64,000 nucleotides of DNA from Sipunculus nudus (Eukaryota > Annelida > Sipuncula > Golfingiida > Sipunculidae), in NCBI GenBank assembly GCA_026874595.1, contig CM049314.1, positions 73,982,300 to 74,046,299 on the forward strand. Direction: 5' to 3'. Of this stretch, positions 32,950 to 44,322 are shown piece after piece (position 1 is the stretch's first letter; each line of letters opens with the position of its first letter). The translations under genes and the position numbers were made by a program. Under the pieces are notes generated by a model. It had not been told where the DNA came from, made no database searches, and saw only the letters and a program-made list of their open reading frames with translations.

Positions 32950-34245
32950 ATCATAGAGTGTCTCATGAGTTCCTGCATTTTTTCAAGTTTTTATGTATTT
33001 TTAGCTCAGCTGACTGTAAGTCATCTGAGCTATAGCGATCACTCTTTGTCCGTCGGCCGTCCGTCCAGTCTGCCGTCTGTCCGTTAACAGGGCACAAATC
33101 ATAACCACTGGACCTGGAGTCTTCTCACTTTACATCCAGAGAGGTCCATATAAAATTCTCTTTGGAAACCTGGAATTATGTCTCTGTTACCCATTTTCTT
33201 CAAGCTATGAGGCTCTGAAGAACCCCCCCCCCCCCCCCCAATAATGAAAAATTTGATACAAAAACTCAAGTATCTGAACAACTAATGCATTGATCACCAT
33301 GATTCTTTGCATGGATATTGATCATGGAGTGTTTCAATAATTTCTGCAGACTGGTGGCGCCAACTTCATTTTTTCAATTTTTTACGATTTTTTTCACTAT
33401 TTTTGGAGACCTTAAAAGATGCGGTCATCTGTTAACAGGGCACAAGTTGAACTGCTGGACCTGGAATCTTCTAACTTTACATCCAGAGAGGTCAATGAAA
33501 AGTCTTCTTGGAAACCTGGAATTAGGTCTCTGTTTCTCATATTCTTTAAGCTATGGGGCTCCGAAGTACCCCATAGAATAATAAAAAAGTTGATACAAAA
33601 GCTCAAGTATCTGAACAACTAATGCATTTATCACCACGATTCTTGCATGGATATTGATCATGGAGTGTTTCATCAATTTCTGCAGACTGGTGGCGCCAAC
33701 TACATTTTTTCGATTTTTTACGATTTTTTTTCTCTTTTTTTTTTAGACTTTAAAAAATGCGGTCATCTGTTAACAGGGCACAAATCGTAACCACTGGATC
33801 TAGAATCGTCTTCTTGACATGCTCGGAGGCCCATGAAAAGTCTCCTGGGAAAGCTAAAAGTTGGTATCTGTCATCCATATTGTCCGAGCTATGCTGCTCA
33901 GAAGTACCCCCCAGAATTACTTGAATAACCAGAATCTTCTAACTTGATATACTAAGAGTTCCTCAAAGTTCTCCCCACAAACCTGAAATTCAGTCATTGT
34001 GACCTATATGTTTTGGGGTATATTTGAGCACCCTAGAAATAATGCAAAATACACAAAAATTGCCAGATACCTCAGGAAAGGCTAGTTGGATTGTCATCAA
34101 ATTTGTTGTGCTTATGGGTCTTGATGAACCTAAGCTAATATACATGAACAATGATGCCACCTACATTATCGTAATTTGTTGTCTGTGCCAGGTCATATTG
34201 TCAACATGTCAGTCGGCTGAGCGTCATGAACCATGGGTCACTTGT
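32950..34245 (+). mobile_element. B'-type element B'5 in gypsy gag
   Basis: A short B'-like fragment (32950-32997) precedes the intact 5' end ATTTTTAGCTCAGCTGACTG at 32996. Then come a GTCC microsatellite, two 336-bp satellite units (landmarks 33320 and 33656), a poly-C run (about 33221-33239), and the end CGGCTGAGCGTCATGAACCA, TGGGTCACTTGT. C-type sequence follows without a gap. Confidence 0.65.
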
Positions 34246-34829
34246 ACCTTTATTTTGAGCTTGCCAAATTATATTGATATAATCAGATTTGCAACTATGG
34301 TTTCATCTGTGTCCTGAAACTTTGTGTTGTTTACTAGGACCCGCTTGAATAAGTTGATGCCACATATTAATCACCCTGTCCATCCGTCTGTTTGTCTTTC
34401 TGTTTGACTTTAAAATTTGTTTACTGGTAATAACTCGTCAAACTTGACATAATAATGGACCACCTCTAAGACAAGGACGCCTTTGCTTTTGGGGTCATGA
34501 GGTCAGTGGTCAAGGTCACAGGACCAACTTCTTTAAAACAAATGTGGCTGCATTTTAAGCCAAACTAGTCATCCCAAACCTTCTGTCTTCCACGTGGCGC
34601 ACCTGCCAATAGGGGAAGGTTCCTTTTGATTTTGAATTTGGGGTTATTAGGTCAAAGGTCAACCTCACAGGGCCTATCCATAAATAAATTAGTTTATGGA
34701 TAAAAACTCCAGTTTGGGTAGACAGGTTGGCTCTAAATTGATCACAGGAACCATATTTTGAAAAAAAACCTCATAAACCTATCCTAAAAGACAAATTTAG
34801 CTGAGCGTCGAGACCCATGGGTCCCTAGT
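34246..34829 (+). mobile_element. C-type tail adjoining B'5
   Basis: AGGTCA-rich sequence (AGGTCAGTGGTCAAGGTCAC near 34500; TTAGGTCAAAGGTCAACC near 34650) ending AGCTGAGCGTCGAGACCCAT, GGGTCCCTAGT. The same B'-end-then-C-tail junction recurs at 37240. Confidence 0.6.
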
Positions 34830-34834
34830 ATTGA

Positions 34835-35320
34835 CTACAACTCCATGTGATAATGTTTTCTTTAGATTTTTGTTTACTTGAATGAAAGTTGTGTGTGAGA
34901 AGATCTCAAGGCAGAACATTACCAAAGTTTTGTCAAATTTTCCTCACACCTGAAGGACGGGGAAAAAAAAGCACACTGGCTGCTGTGCCTTTTTCAGATT
35001 GGTTGATGGCAGTTATGATTTGAGGTTCAGGTATGTGGGCATTGTTTATCAGTGGTTTAACCTGTAAGCGCCACTGTTCATAACTATCTGTTTTGACATG
35101 ATTCCAAGGAAAGGTCGACAATTTAAAACCTGCTACATTATAGCTAGTAGGTAGCTGGATTTTTCACCTCTAATAGTTTTTAATTCAGCTGTCAATTGGT
35201 TGACTTCAGCATCAGTCATGAAAGGAAGTCTATTAAGTAACTGGTGCACAATATCAACACCGCTTTCATGAATGCTAGAAAAATCTATGCTAAGTGGTTT
35301 CTACCTACAGAGGGTGGTTT
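34835..35320 (-). pseudogene. Gypsy gag N-terminal part
   Basis: The minus strand contains FSSIHESGVDIVHQLLNRLP and MTDAEVNQLTAELKTI (35300-35170), then DSYEQWRLQVKPLINNAHIP and ITAINQSEKGTAASVLF (35090-34960), and, after stops, a NFHSSKQKSKENIITWSCSQ stretch reaching the C-type tail. The YxQWRLQ...L...P..I...I..S.KG.A pattern is typical of invertebrate Ty3/gypsy gag capsids. Gag resumes beyond the insertion at 32949. The LTR and 5' end were not found. Confidence 0.65.
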
Positions 35321-36784
35321 TCTCAGCAAAACAGGAAGAGTCAGCATTTTGTATTGATTTAATAGTATTATTCTCTTGAACGCGGTTCCAGTTAGCATAG
35401 TATCAGCTATGTCAGCAGAATCTAAATCTTTATATACTGTATAGCCACGTCCAGTGCATTAGCAAGAATGAGCTTCTATTACAAATAAGATATGGTCTAT
35501 TTTGGCCTGCCTGTGGCATATGAGTAGACAATTCCTCATATTTTGCATCAGGTGGTATCCCAAAGATACTGATGACACACAATAAGTATACCATTTTGAA
35601 TATGTGTATAGACCTATGGACAGCAAATAATTTGCCGTTATTGCCAGTTAACCATGAAGTTGACTTTCATAATAGCAAGGACAATTGCTGCTATGATCAG
35701 TCAACAATGCAGTTGACTTTCAAAATTGCAAGGACAATTTCTGCTATGATCAGTCCACCTTGCAGTTGACTTTCATAATAGCAAGAGAAAAGAATAATTT
35801 GGAAATAAAAATAAACTATTATATTTTCATTAGTACTCATAACTATGTGAATCAGTGCTAAATGTCGATTTTTTTTCATCCAATTGCAAACAGTACACTA
35901 GGTAATTTAGTGGCAGCTCATTGTAGAGTAAATGATAGAAAGACAAAAAAAAAACAAAAACAAATAGTGCCCAATGATCAATAAGTCGAGACAAATATGG
36001 ATAATAAAAGAAAAATATGACAGTATATCACTCTGTAGTATCTAGTCAAAGGGGGTGATGTATCTTTAGGCCAACTGTTAAAGACATTTTATTTATTACT
36101 GTTTTATTTGTTAGAATATTGCTGTGATATAGATAGAGAATTTTTAAAATAAATATCTTCTTACAAATGCACTTTCAAAGCATTACTAGAATTGTGATGT
36201 TTTTCTTATTGCTACGGTGATATAGATGAAGGATATTTGTTAGTAATACTATATTCTTTTTTTTTTTTTTGTGTTATTATATTCATATATCAATACCTGT
36301 TATTATATTTCCTGCCCAATATCTTGACTGCATACATAGGACCACTATGAAAATAAGTTTTAAGTCACCTTTTTAGTGCTATCCTAGGTGCATATTGGGA
36401 TGCATGTTTTTATATTGTACTTATGTATACTGGTTTACCAAAATCTATCAATCATTCAATCACCTCTAGTTTTTTTTTAAATAGACCCCTTATAATTGCG
36501 CCAGTCGGAGACCATTTGGCGTACAGTTTGAAATGAAACAGCGGCAAGCTGTCACACAAACAGCTCGCACTGTTTAGCCTGCGTTTGGCAGGATACAGCG
36601 TACAGCGTTAACACAGACTATTAGTATTGGAAGACTACGCTCAATATCACTAAGAAACGGTGTCGCACCTGACTGCCTCAAACTCAGAGGGTGTGCACCC
36701 CAGCTTAAGTGTTTGCGACTTGACTTGGCATCCTGACGTGAGCCACGATAGGTCTGTTTAACGTCCAAGCTCGGAGAGAGAACA
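35321..36784. other. Mostly unassigned stretch upstream of gypsy gag
   Basis: No clear gene. Part may be 5' gypsy sequence. The 53-bp tandem repeat at 35640 is listed separately. A more GC-rich segment at 36530-36780 has no recognisable family. Confidence 0.4.
35640..35795 (+). repeat. 53-bp tandem repeat, about 2.5 units
   Basis: GTTGACTTTCATAATAGCAA or its variant starts at 35659, 35712 and 35765 and is followed by GGACAATTGCTGCTATGATC. Confidence 0.85.
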
Positions 36785-37240
36785 AAATGCTGACATCTAT
36801 TGGGCTCTAAAATACCCCCAGAATGATTAAAAATTTGATATAAAAGATCCAGTATCTGAATGACTAATGCACTGATCTCCATAATTTGTTGCATGCATTT
36901 TTATCATGGAGTGTTTCGTCAGTTTCTGCAGACTGGTGGCGCCAGCTGGATTTTCCCAATTTTTATGAATTTTCTTCTCTATTTTTATGATCTTCAAAGA
37001 AGCAGTTGACCATTAACAAGACTCAAATTGTAACCAGTGGACCTAGAATCATCCTACTTCACATCCAGGGAGTCTCATGAAAAATCTCTTAGGAAACCTC
37101 TCTGTTACAAATATCCTCTGAGCTAAGCTTCAGTTGAATGGGGATACCACGTACTAAATTTGGCATTCAAATGATAAAATTCGTTTTGTGAATTTCTGAC
37201 TTCTTAGTCAGTTGAGGGTCAAGACCCATGGGTCACTTGT
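36785..37240 (+). mobile_element. B'-type 3' fragment B'6
   Basis: Starts within a satellite unit (GGGCTCTAAAATACCCCCAG), carries GGTGGCGCCAGC at about 36940 and ends AGTTGAGGGTCAAGACCCAT, GGGTCACTTGT. Confidence 0.65.
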
Positions 37241-37910
37241 TTCCAAATTATATTGATACTATCAGATTTGCAACTGTGGTTTCATCTGTGTCCTGAAATT
37301 TGTGGGTTCATTAGGGCCTTGCTTGAATCAGCAAATGCCATATATTAATCACACTGTCTGTTCCTTTGTTCGTCTTCCTGTATGTCTGTCAAATTTGTTT
37401 CTGGATAATAACTCCATTTAAGATTGAAATATCGATTGGTTTCAAAGTTGACTTATATAGGACCAAACAGTAATGTAAGAACCCGTTCAATTTGGAGTCA
37501 TGAGGTCAAAGGTCAAAATCTGTTGATTGTGGATGTATTTTAAGCCAAACTTTTCATCCCAAGCCCTCCATGATCCAGATATTGCTCACCTGCCAATAAC
37601 AGAAGAAACTTAAGGATTTTTGGGTCAAAAGTCTAGGTCAAGGGGGGCATCTATTTACATATTAGTGTCCAGATGACAACACCAGATTGGATTGGAATAT
37701 TGGTTTAAAACTTGAATTATGATGGCCCACCAGTAAAATAAGAACTCCAGGTCACAGGATCCATTCATTCATAAATTAGTTTATGGATGACTGCTGCAGT
37801 TTGGGTAGACATTTTAGTTTAAACTGATCACAGGACCCGTATTTTGAAAAATCTCATAAATATCCTTTGAGACATATTCAGCTAAGCGTCAAGAGCCATG
37901 GGTCCCTAGT
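37241..37910 (+). mobile_element. C-type tail adjoining B'6
   Basis: It begins CCAAATTATATTGATACTAT like 34257 and contains GAGGTCAAAGGTCAA (about 37500). It ends AGCTAAGCGTCAAGAGCCAT, GGGTCCCTAGT. Confidence 0.6.
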
Positions 37911-38429
37911 TTTAATGTAAGCAATGTTGAACTAAATTTCATGTCCTGTATGTCTATGCAGAGGTGTTGTAACTCCCCCCCCCCCCTTCAGCATTTCAGC
38001 TGAGCACCATGACCAATGTGCATTTGTTCTCTTATTCAGATGAAGTACCTTTATCGGGAGAAAATAAAAGCTTTCTTGATACCAAAGTACCCAGACCTGT
38101 ATAAATGGCCATTCATCATTGAACTATATAGAAAAAAATGGGCAAGTATAATAAAAGCCACCCCAAATGCTTGTTAAAGTTGCATTTTGACGATTTTTTT
38201 TATTTAGCTGCCAATATAGCTTAAATTTCTGATATTTTTCAAGTAGTCTGACCATTTGTTGCTCGGTTGACTTTCAGTCATGCTACACTATGTTGAAAGG
38301 CCTTTGTCAAATGCCTTCCAACCTGAAATAATAAGGGATTTCTTTTATAAGCCGTAATTCTTGAGATGCTGCATATTTCCCCCGAAAAGGCCACAGTTTG
38401 CCTTTCGAATTATTTTGCGGCAACCTTGC
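37911..38429. other. Non-coding stretch with a degenerate B 3' end
   Basis: A poly-C run (37976-37986) and a decayed terminus TTTCAGCTGAGCACCATGAC (about 37995-38028) are the only assignable items. Confidence 0.45.
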
Positions 38430-38612
38430 TGCAGGCTTGCTGCAACCTATGTTCCCGCAGCCCTTTTTCCCGCAGCCTTCCAGCAGCCCTTTTCCCACAG
38501 CCTTCCTGCAACCCTTTTCCCGCACACTTCTCGCAGCCTTCTTGCAGACTTCCTGCAGCCCTCTCCCCACACCTTCCTGCAACCCTTTTCCCGCACACTT
38601 CTCGGAGCCTTC
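38430..38612 (+). repeat. Pyrimidine-rich degenerate minisatellite
   Basis: Irregular repeats of CTTTTCCCGCAGCCTTC and CCTGCAACCCTTTTCCCGCA with CTGCAG cores. The apparent 60-130-codon frames on both strands come from this repeat. Confidence 0.75.
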
Positions 38613-40503
38613 TTTTAATATGTACTTTAATCTTAATTCAAGTGATGTTTTGGCAAGAAATACAATGTATTAATATTGCTTTGTGTAATCAATTTATAAA
38701 GAGAATTCATATTTTTATGAAGTTTGTAAATGAGCTATGTTTACAATATGAGTTTTAATGAAAACTTCTATTATCCGCCTCCACGCGGCTGCGACTTCTG
38801 ACATTTAATTACAATTTATCAGCATTTTTAAGCATAAAACTACAGCAATGGCGCATCGACACTTCGTCAAACATGTCCAAATTGGGATATGTTTACTTTG
38901 TCAACATACAGATTACATTATGATGAAAAAATTTAGTTTCCTCCTGTCACATTGCGTTTAGACTACAATGTAGTACAAGTTGTACAATCAACGCTGTCAG
39001 TCCCTGGTAATGATCACATAATAATATTATTATTCATATTCATTAATATATAAATTATGCTACAAGATTCATACAATTGAATAATAAGGTTTTTAAGTTA
39101 CAAATGCATACAAAATTCATTGTATATTAGAGAGATACATCAACTGATTTCGGTGTTTGTGTCACCGATTGATCTTTCGTATTGGGTGGATCCGCCATGT
39201 TGCCTTTCCCGAGAAACCCTCGGCAGGCGGGTAGATTTGATCTAAACATCCACTTGGCATTAAATAAATTTAACTTATACAATATTTTAATTAAAAATTC
39301 ACAATATACTGGTAAGGCAAATAAAAAGGTATGGTTCTCTTTGTATCTTTTTTATTTACTTTTTTGTATATTTTTGAAAAATTTCACATGATCAGGGAAA
39401 AGCATGATAATAACATTATTTTATTTTCTTAACAGGTAAAAGCACTTCATAACAAAGGAAAACTTATCAAAATTGTATGATTTTATCTTCTTGAAAGACG
39501 AAAATCAAAAAAAAATTTATGATATGGGGGGGGGGGGTACAATTGACGCGTGCATTGCCTGAGAACCATACCTTTTATTTTTTTTTATTTTGGCCAAAAG
39601 CTTTCTTTTTATATATAAAAAAGACTGGATTTCGAATTTATTGAGCCTTTCTATATAAATCTTTATTTAGTTTTAGAACCCGTGACGGGCATAATTTTTT
39701 ATACAAAGATGCGGCTAAAGATAAGATCGCATAAGGTCTGTTAGTTCTTCTGAGCGATTTCAGTGAATGAGAAACTGCACGAGCCATCAGAAAAAATGTT
39801 TTGTGAACGGTTGTTCAGACACTGGGCCGACATGTGGACGTGGCAGACATGTTCCTCGTACTGCAAATAACTTAAATAAATTTGCACATTTTAAATTTAT
39901 TTATGTGGTTACTGTAAGAACGAGTCACAGCAGGGTCCAATATATGGCATGTATAAATATCAGCACGTAGGCTTTGTTATTGTGTACAAGCAGACATGCC
40001 ATGTTATTAGTCAGTGACTGTCTCTGCTCCAAATACTAATGCAGGTACTCGAAACAACAAGCTCTCCTGAAACTCTCTTCTCTTTGCACATACAATTCAA
40101 CCTTAATCCATAATCCTTTTAAATATAAATCAAACTTAATCAAGCTTTGTTAGAAATTACACCTTGATGAATATGAATCAGAGTACACGCTACAAAGTCA
40201 CACGAACCCTGCGTGAAGCTGTGTAGCTACATACCTGAATAAAAACTCTGGGTCAGTTTATTGTCAGGCCAATGACGGGAAACATGAACCAAAAAGTGAC
40301 ATTGGGTTACTTCAATAATGTTAGGTATTTCCCATTAACTTAGGTTGACAACTATATACATTTGTTGAACAGAATTTAGCAAATCAACTTTAAATGAAGC
40401 TTAGCCTAAGTATTTTAAAGTTTATGTGAAGGTGAAAACAAAACAGTATTTAAGGTTATTGTAACATATTGAATCCAATAAAACTGCTTTCCAGCCTGAC
40501 AAT
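38613..40503. other. Non-coding stretch upstream of the DIRS element
   Basis: AT-rich, with a poly-G run at about 39527-39538. No gene or B end was recognised. The left terminal repeat of the DIRS element should lie here, but I could not identify it. A TGCTTTCCAG acceptor-like site lies just before the gag-like start at 40504. Confidence 0.4.
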
Positions 40504-40668
40504 ATGGAGGAGGGCGAGTTGCAAGAGGAAAATAACGGCACTGAACTGGCTCAGAATGAGCTTCCAGTAGAGAAACAGGATGCAAGCTCCGTATTAGAAC
40601 AAATTGCCAGTGATGTAATAAAGAAAGACAGTTTTGGGCCTCCCATCCTAGGCAAACTGGCTGAGATT
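40504..40668 (+). pseudogene. DIRS gag-like ORF1, 5' part
   Basis: The ATG at 40504 opens 55 codons without a stop: an acidic N-terminus (MEEGELQEENNGTELA), then DVIKKDSFGPPILGKLAEI. The FGPPxxxKLA motif is typical of the gag-like ORF1 of DIRS retroelements. The frame ends exactly on a codon boundary where element C7 begins. The continuation resumes in the same phase at 43630. The position right after an acceptor-like CTTTCCAG suggests a spliced leader, which is inference. Confidence 0.75.
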
Positions 40669-43629
40669 TTTTAGCTCAGCTGACTTTCAGTCATGCTGGG
40701 CTATAGCGATTGGTCTTTGTCCGGCGTCCTTCCGTCTGTCCGTCCGGCCGGCCGTTAACAGGGCACAAATCGTAACCATAGGGGCTAGGGCCATGAACCC
40801 TATGCAGTCTTAGAGGTTCTAAAAAGATCTCCTTGCAAACCTGAAATTAGGTCACTGCGACCTATATTCTCGAAGTTATGGGGTGTGTTTGCACCCCCCA
40901 GAAATAATTTTTTTAGCCAAAATTTTCATCCCAAACCTTCCATCCTTTACATACAGCTCACCTACAAACAGGGGAAGAACCATAATTATTTTGAGGTCAA
41001 AGGTCAAGGTCACAGAACCAACTTCTTTGAAAAGCCTCAGGATGCATTATTAGCCAAACCTTTCATCCCAATTCTTTGATCTTTCACATATAGCTCACCT
41101 ACTAAGTGGGAGAAGAATCCTATAGATGTTGAGGTCACAAGGTCAAAGGTCAGGGTCACAGGATCCACTTCTTTGAAAAGGTTGTGGACACATTTCAAGC
41201 TAGACCTTTCATTCCAAACCTCTCAGAACTGATATCGCTTCTCTGCCAACAGGGGAAAAGACCTGTTGATTTTGAGGTCAAAGGTCAAGTTCACTGCACC
41301 CTCTTCTTGTGTGGAGTCATTTTCAGCAAACTTTTCAATCTATACTTTCCATCTGTCATATATGGCTTACCTACCAATAGGAGAAGAAGCCTATTGATGT
41401 TGAGTTCAAAAGCTCAAAGGTCAAGGTCACAATATTGTTCTAAATGCCAAAATTTTCATTCCAAACCTTCCATCTTTCACATACAGCTCACCTACCAACA
41501 GGGGAAGAACCATAATTATTTTGAGGTCAAAGGTCAAGGTCACAGAACCAACTTCTTTGAAGAGCCTCAGGATGCATTATTAGCCAAACCTTTCATCCCA
41601 ATTCTTTGATCTTTCACATATAGCTCACCTACTAAGTGGGAGAAGAATCCTATAGATGTTGAGGTCTCAAGGTCAAAGGTCAGGGTCACAGGATCCACTT
41701 CTTTGAAAAGGTTGTGGACACATTTCAAGCTAGACATTTCATTCCAAACCTCTCAGAACTGATATCGCTTCTCTGCCAACAAGGGAAAAGACCTGTTGAT
41801 TTTGAGGTCAAAGGTCAAGTTCACTGCACCCTCTTCTTGTGTGGAGTCATTTTCAGCAAACTTTTCAATCTATACTTTCCATTTGTCATATATGGCTTAC
41901 CTACCAATAGGAGAAGAAGCCTATTGATGTTGAGTTCAAAAGCTCAAAGGTCAAGGTCACAATATTGTTCTAAATGCTTGTGAACATATTTCAAGTGAAA
42001 CTGTTCAACCCAAACCTTTAGTCTTTCACATATGCCACATCTATGCATCACTGAATTTGATTCAAACTTCATATTTATGGGTCTTTTTGCAGAAATAAGA
42101 TGAAGAAATAACTAATTGATTTTGAGGTCAGCTGGTCAGGAGGTTAAAGGTTGCAGGTCTAACTTATTCACTCATTGGTTGCCAAGTAATTACACCCGGC
42201 CAGATGTAAGTGGTTAGTAGTTACCCGTCATTTAGAAAGAATCCAGTTGATATGTGGGCAAAATGCCAAGGTCATAGGTCAGGGATGTTCACAATAACTT
42301 ATTTTGTAGACCATCTCTAGTTTTCTTGTTTTCTTGTATATATAACCATATGGCACTCACAATTGGTACATCTCACTATGTGCCCATAACTGTCAGTGAC
42401 ACTTGTGATATATGACTCCCTTTTGTATCAGCTCATGGAGTGATAAGGATATATCATTAGTGCATAACAAAAACACTGTTGCCGGAATGCTTTGGCCAGG
42501 CATTAAGTCTATGAGAGTTAAGTGTTAAGTTTAGCTACTGATTTATAAAATGATTGGAACATTTTGCAGTTTATTTCATGGAATCATAGCAATAAACTTA
42601 GTTTTCTAGATATCTGAATATTATTATACAAATGATCAGATATACCAGCAAGTTTTTGTTCTGATAATATTAGGGTCTGTACCTGGATTTAGGATGGCTT
42701 TATTTGATTACAAGACTCTTAGTGATGCTATCTGCATTTCTTTTCTTTTAGGTTTTGCAGTTTACCTACCCTGCTGACCCCATTGAATAGCAAGCTGATA
42801 ATTAAAGAAAATTGGACTTGCACTTTTTACATTTGCATGTTCTTAAATCTGATATGAGAGCTCTCCAACCTGATCATGCCTTTTGAATTGTTTTGGACAT
42901 TCATAACTGTTACTTTCTTTGAAGCAATTTATACAAGTTTAGAGTCTTATTGGAGGATGTGTGACTTGTCAGAAAACCATTATGTCTGCCAGGTAGCCAT
43001 TTTAGAAATCCTTTTGCCAGGACAGTTTCTGTGATTTTTTTATGATGTTTGGTCCCTTTTAGAGGATGTTTGTTGTTCAATTTCCGACCTGTCAGAAATC
43101 AAATATGGCCACCAGGACGCCATCTTTAAATTCCTATAGAACATATTATCTCAAGAACTATTAAAGTGAATGCAGTGGGATGTATATTAAAGTAATCTTG
43201 CATTTGGTCAAAGATTTCTTAATAAATATTACCATCATTTATGAAAGCTCAGTACAGTTGGCTTGTATTGAATAAAAATTAATATGGAAGCACCCGTTTC
43301 ACAATAATTCTTGCATGGATTTTTTTCTTGATCTTTTGCTATATTTTGATCTTATATGTAGCCTGTGTGGTATTCCTTTTTAGACTGACAGGTATCGAGC
43401 AAGCTGTGGGATTAGTTCCTGATTGCTCAACAACCATACATTTTGCCTCAGACCATCATTCACTATGTTTTAACCAGACTTATATGATAAGAATTTATGG
43501 CAATGTAGAAAGTTTAAACAAAATTGGCATATAGGTTCTGCAACAATTTTACTAGAAGTTGTGAATTGCAGCCCATGATGTCGCAAGTCATGCTTGGCAG
43601 CTGAGCGTCATGACCCATGGGTCACTTGT
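40669..43629 (+). mobile_element. B-terminus element C7 with AGGTCA-rich core, inserted in DIRS gag
   Basis: The 5' end is TTTTAGCTCAGCTGAC with hairpin partner AGTCATGCTGGGCT and a GTCCGTCCGGCCGGCC tract. The 3' end is GGCAGCTGAGCGTCATGACC, CATGGGTCACTTGT. Length is 2961 bp. The flanking DIRS frame defines both ends to the base: the host reads ...GAGATT | TATTGT..., so insertion was between two T's with no duplicated bases. The core is listed as a 530-bp repeat; 42.0-43.6 kb is further non-coding core. Confidence 0.85.
40919..41977 (+). repeat. Two 530-bp repeats rich in AGGTCA direct repeats
   Basis: The block starting AAAATTTTCATYCCAAACCT at 40919 recurs at 41449 with few differences. Each holds four diverged subunits of about 130 bp, each built as CCAAACCTTCCATC..., CTCACCTACCAA.AGGGGAAGAA and (G)AGGTCAAAGGTCAAGGTCAC. 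AGGTCA-type pairs fall near 40993, 41137, 41274, 41413, 41523, 41667, 41804 and 41943. The 141-codon open frames across this block are artefacts of the repeat. Confidence 0.9.
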
Positions 43630-44322
43630 TATTGTGTTCTAGCCAATGGCATGAGTGAAGAAAAAATTGCTGAAAGAACGAAACAGTCAAACAGACCTTA
43701 AAATTGTGAGGGACTGACCCCGCCAAAGGTCAATCAGGAGGTTTGGTGTGAACTTAGCACGGAGATCAAACACCGAGATCTTAAGTATCAGAAACTTTTG
43801 GGAACGCTGTTTTGTGGGATGGTCCGATTCATTGAGCTCACAAACACACTATTGCAGTCACTACAAACAAATGCAGAAAATCTGCTACCTAATGCCGAGT
43901 CATTCCTACCAGGAATGACAAACGGACTGGCGCTTTTATGCTCTGTAGCACATAGCATAAATATGCGGAGGAGAGAAGTAATAAAACCTGAACTCAACTA
44001 TGAACTCGCAAGCTCATTGACTGCAGCAACAAACTCTGTGACTACACAGCTGTTCGGGGATGAGTTGGCAAAGACGGTCAGAGAGGCATCTGACACTAAG
44101 AAACCAGCATCACAGGTACAAAGAAAAAAGAAGAGATTCTCCCCTTACTTCCCCAATAACAAGGCGAGATTCACAGGCACGGGTGGCAATTTTTTATTCC
44201 CAAGCCGCAGCGACAGCAGCAACAACCAAGACAAGAGACCAGTCGCCCAGCAGAAAAAGGTCAACCGGCAGAACCAGTGGCAACAACAACGATTCAGAGA
44301 AGCTCACAGGCCCAGAAAATGA
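43630..44322 (+). pseudogene. DIRS gag-like ORF1, 3' part
   Basis: It continues in the phase of 40504-40668. An in-frame TAA occurs at 43699-43701; beyond it the frame is open to 44322. Visible blocks: GMSEEKIAERTKQ, LTPPKVNQEVWCELSTEIKH, LPGMTNGLALLCSVAHSINM, NSVTTQLFGDELAKTVREA and a basic, Gln/Asn-rich tail. The PPKVNxEVW...L block and the LL..A...N..RR helix are typical of DIRS ORF1. The tail overlaps the RT frame that begins near 44277-44318. Confidence 0.8.

Noticed and set aside
34024-34317. 97-codon plus-strand frame
   Set aside because: Lies across the B'5 3' end and the C tail, so it is repeat DNA with no family resemblance.
38307-38758. Overlapping frames of 85-130 codons rich in Pro, Ser and Ala or Gly, Lys and Cys
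   Set aside because: Low-complexity minisatellite translated in several frames; open on both strands, no domain.
39182-39391. Possible first exon with GCCATGTTGCC start context
   Set aside because: After a few codons it becomes AT-rich low-complexity translation with no supporting donor or homology.
41184-41983. 141- and 89-codon plus-strand frames with near-identical peptides
   Set aside because: They are frames through the two 530-bp C-core repeats, and similar peptides merely reflect DNA repetition.
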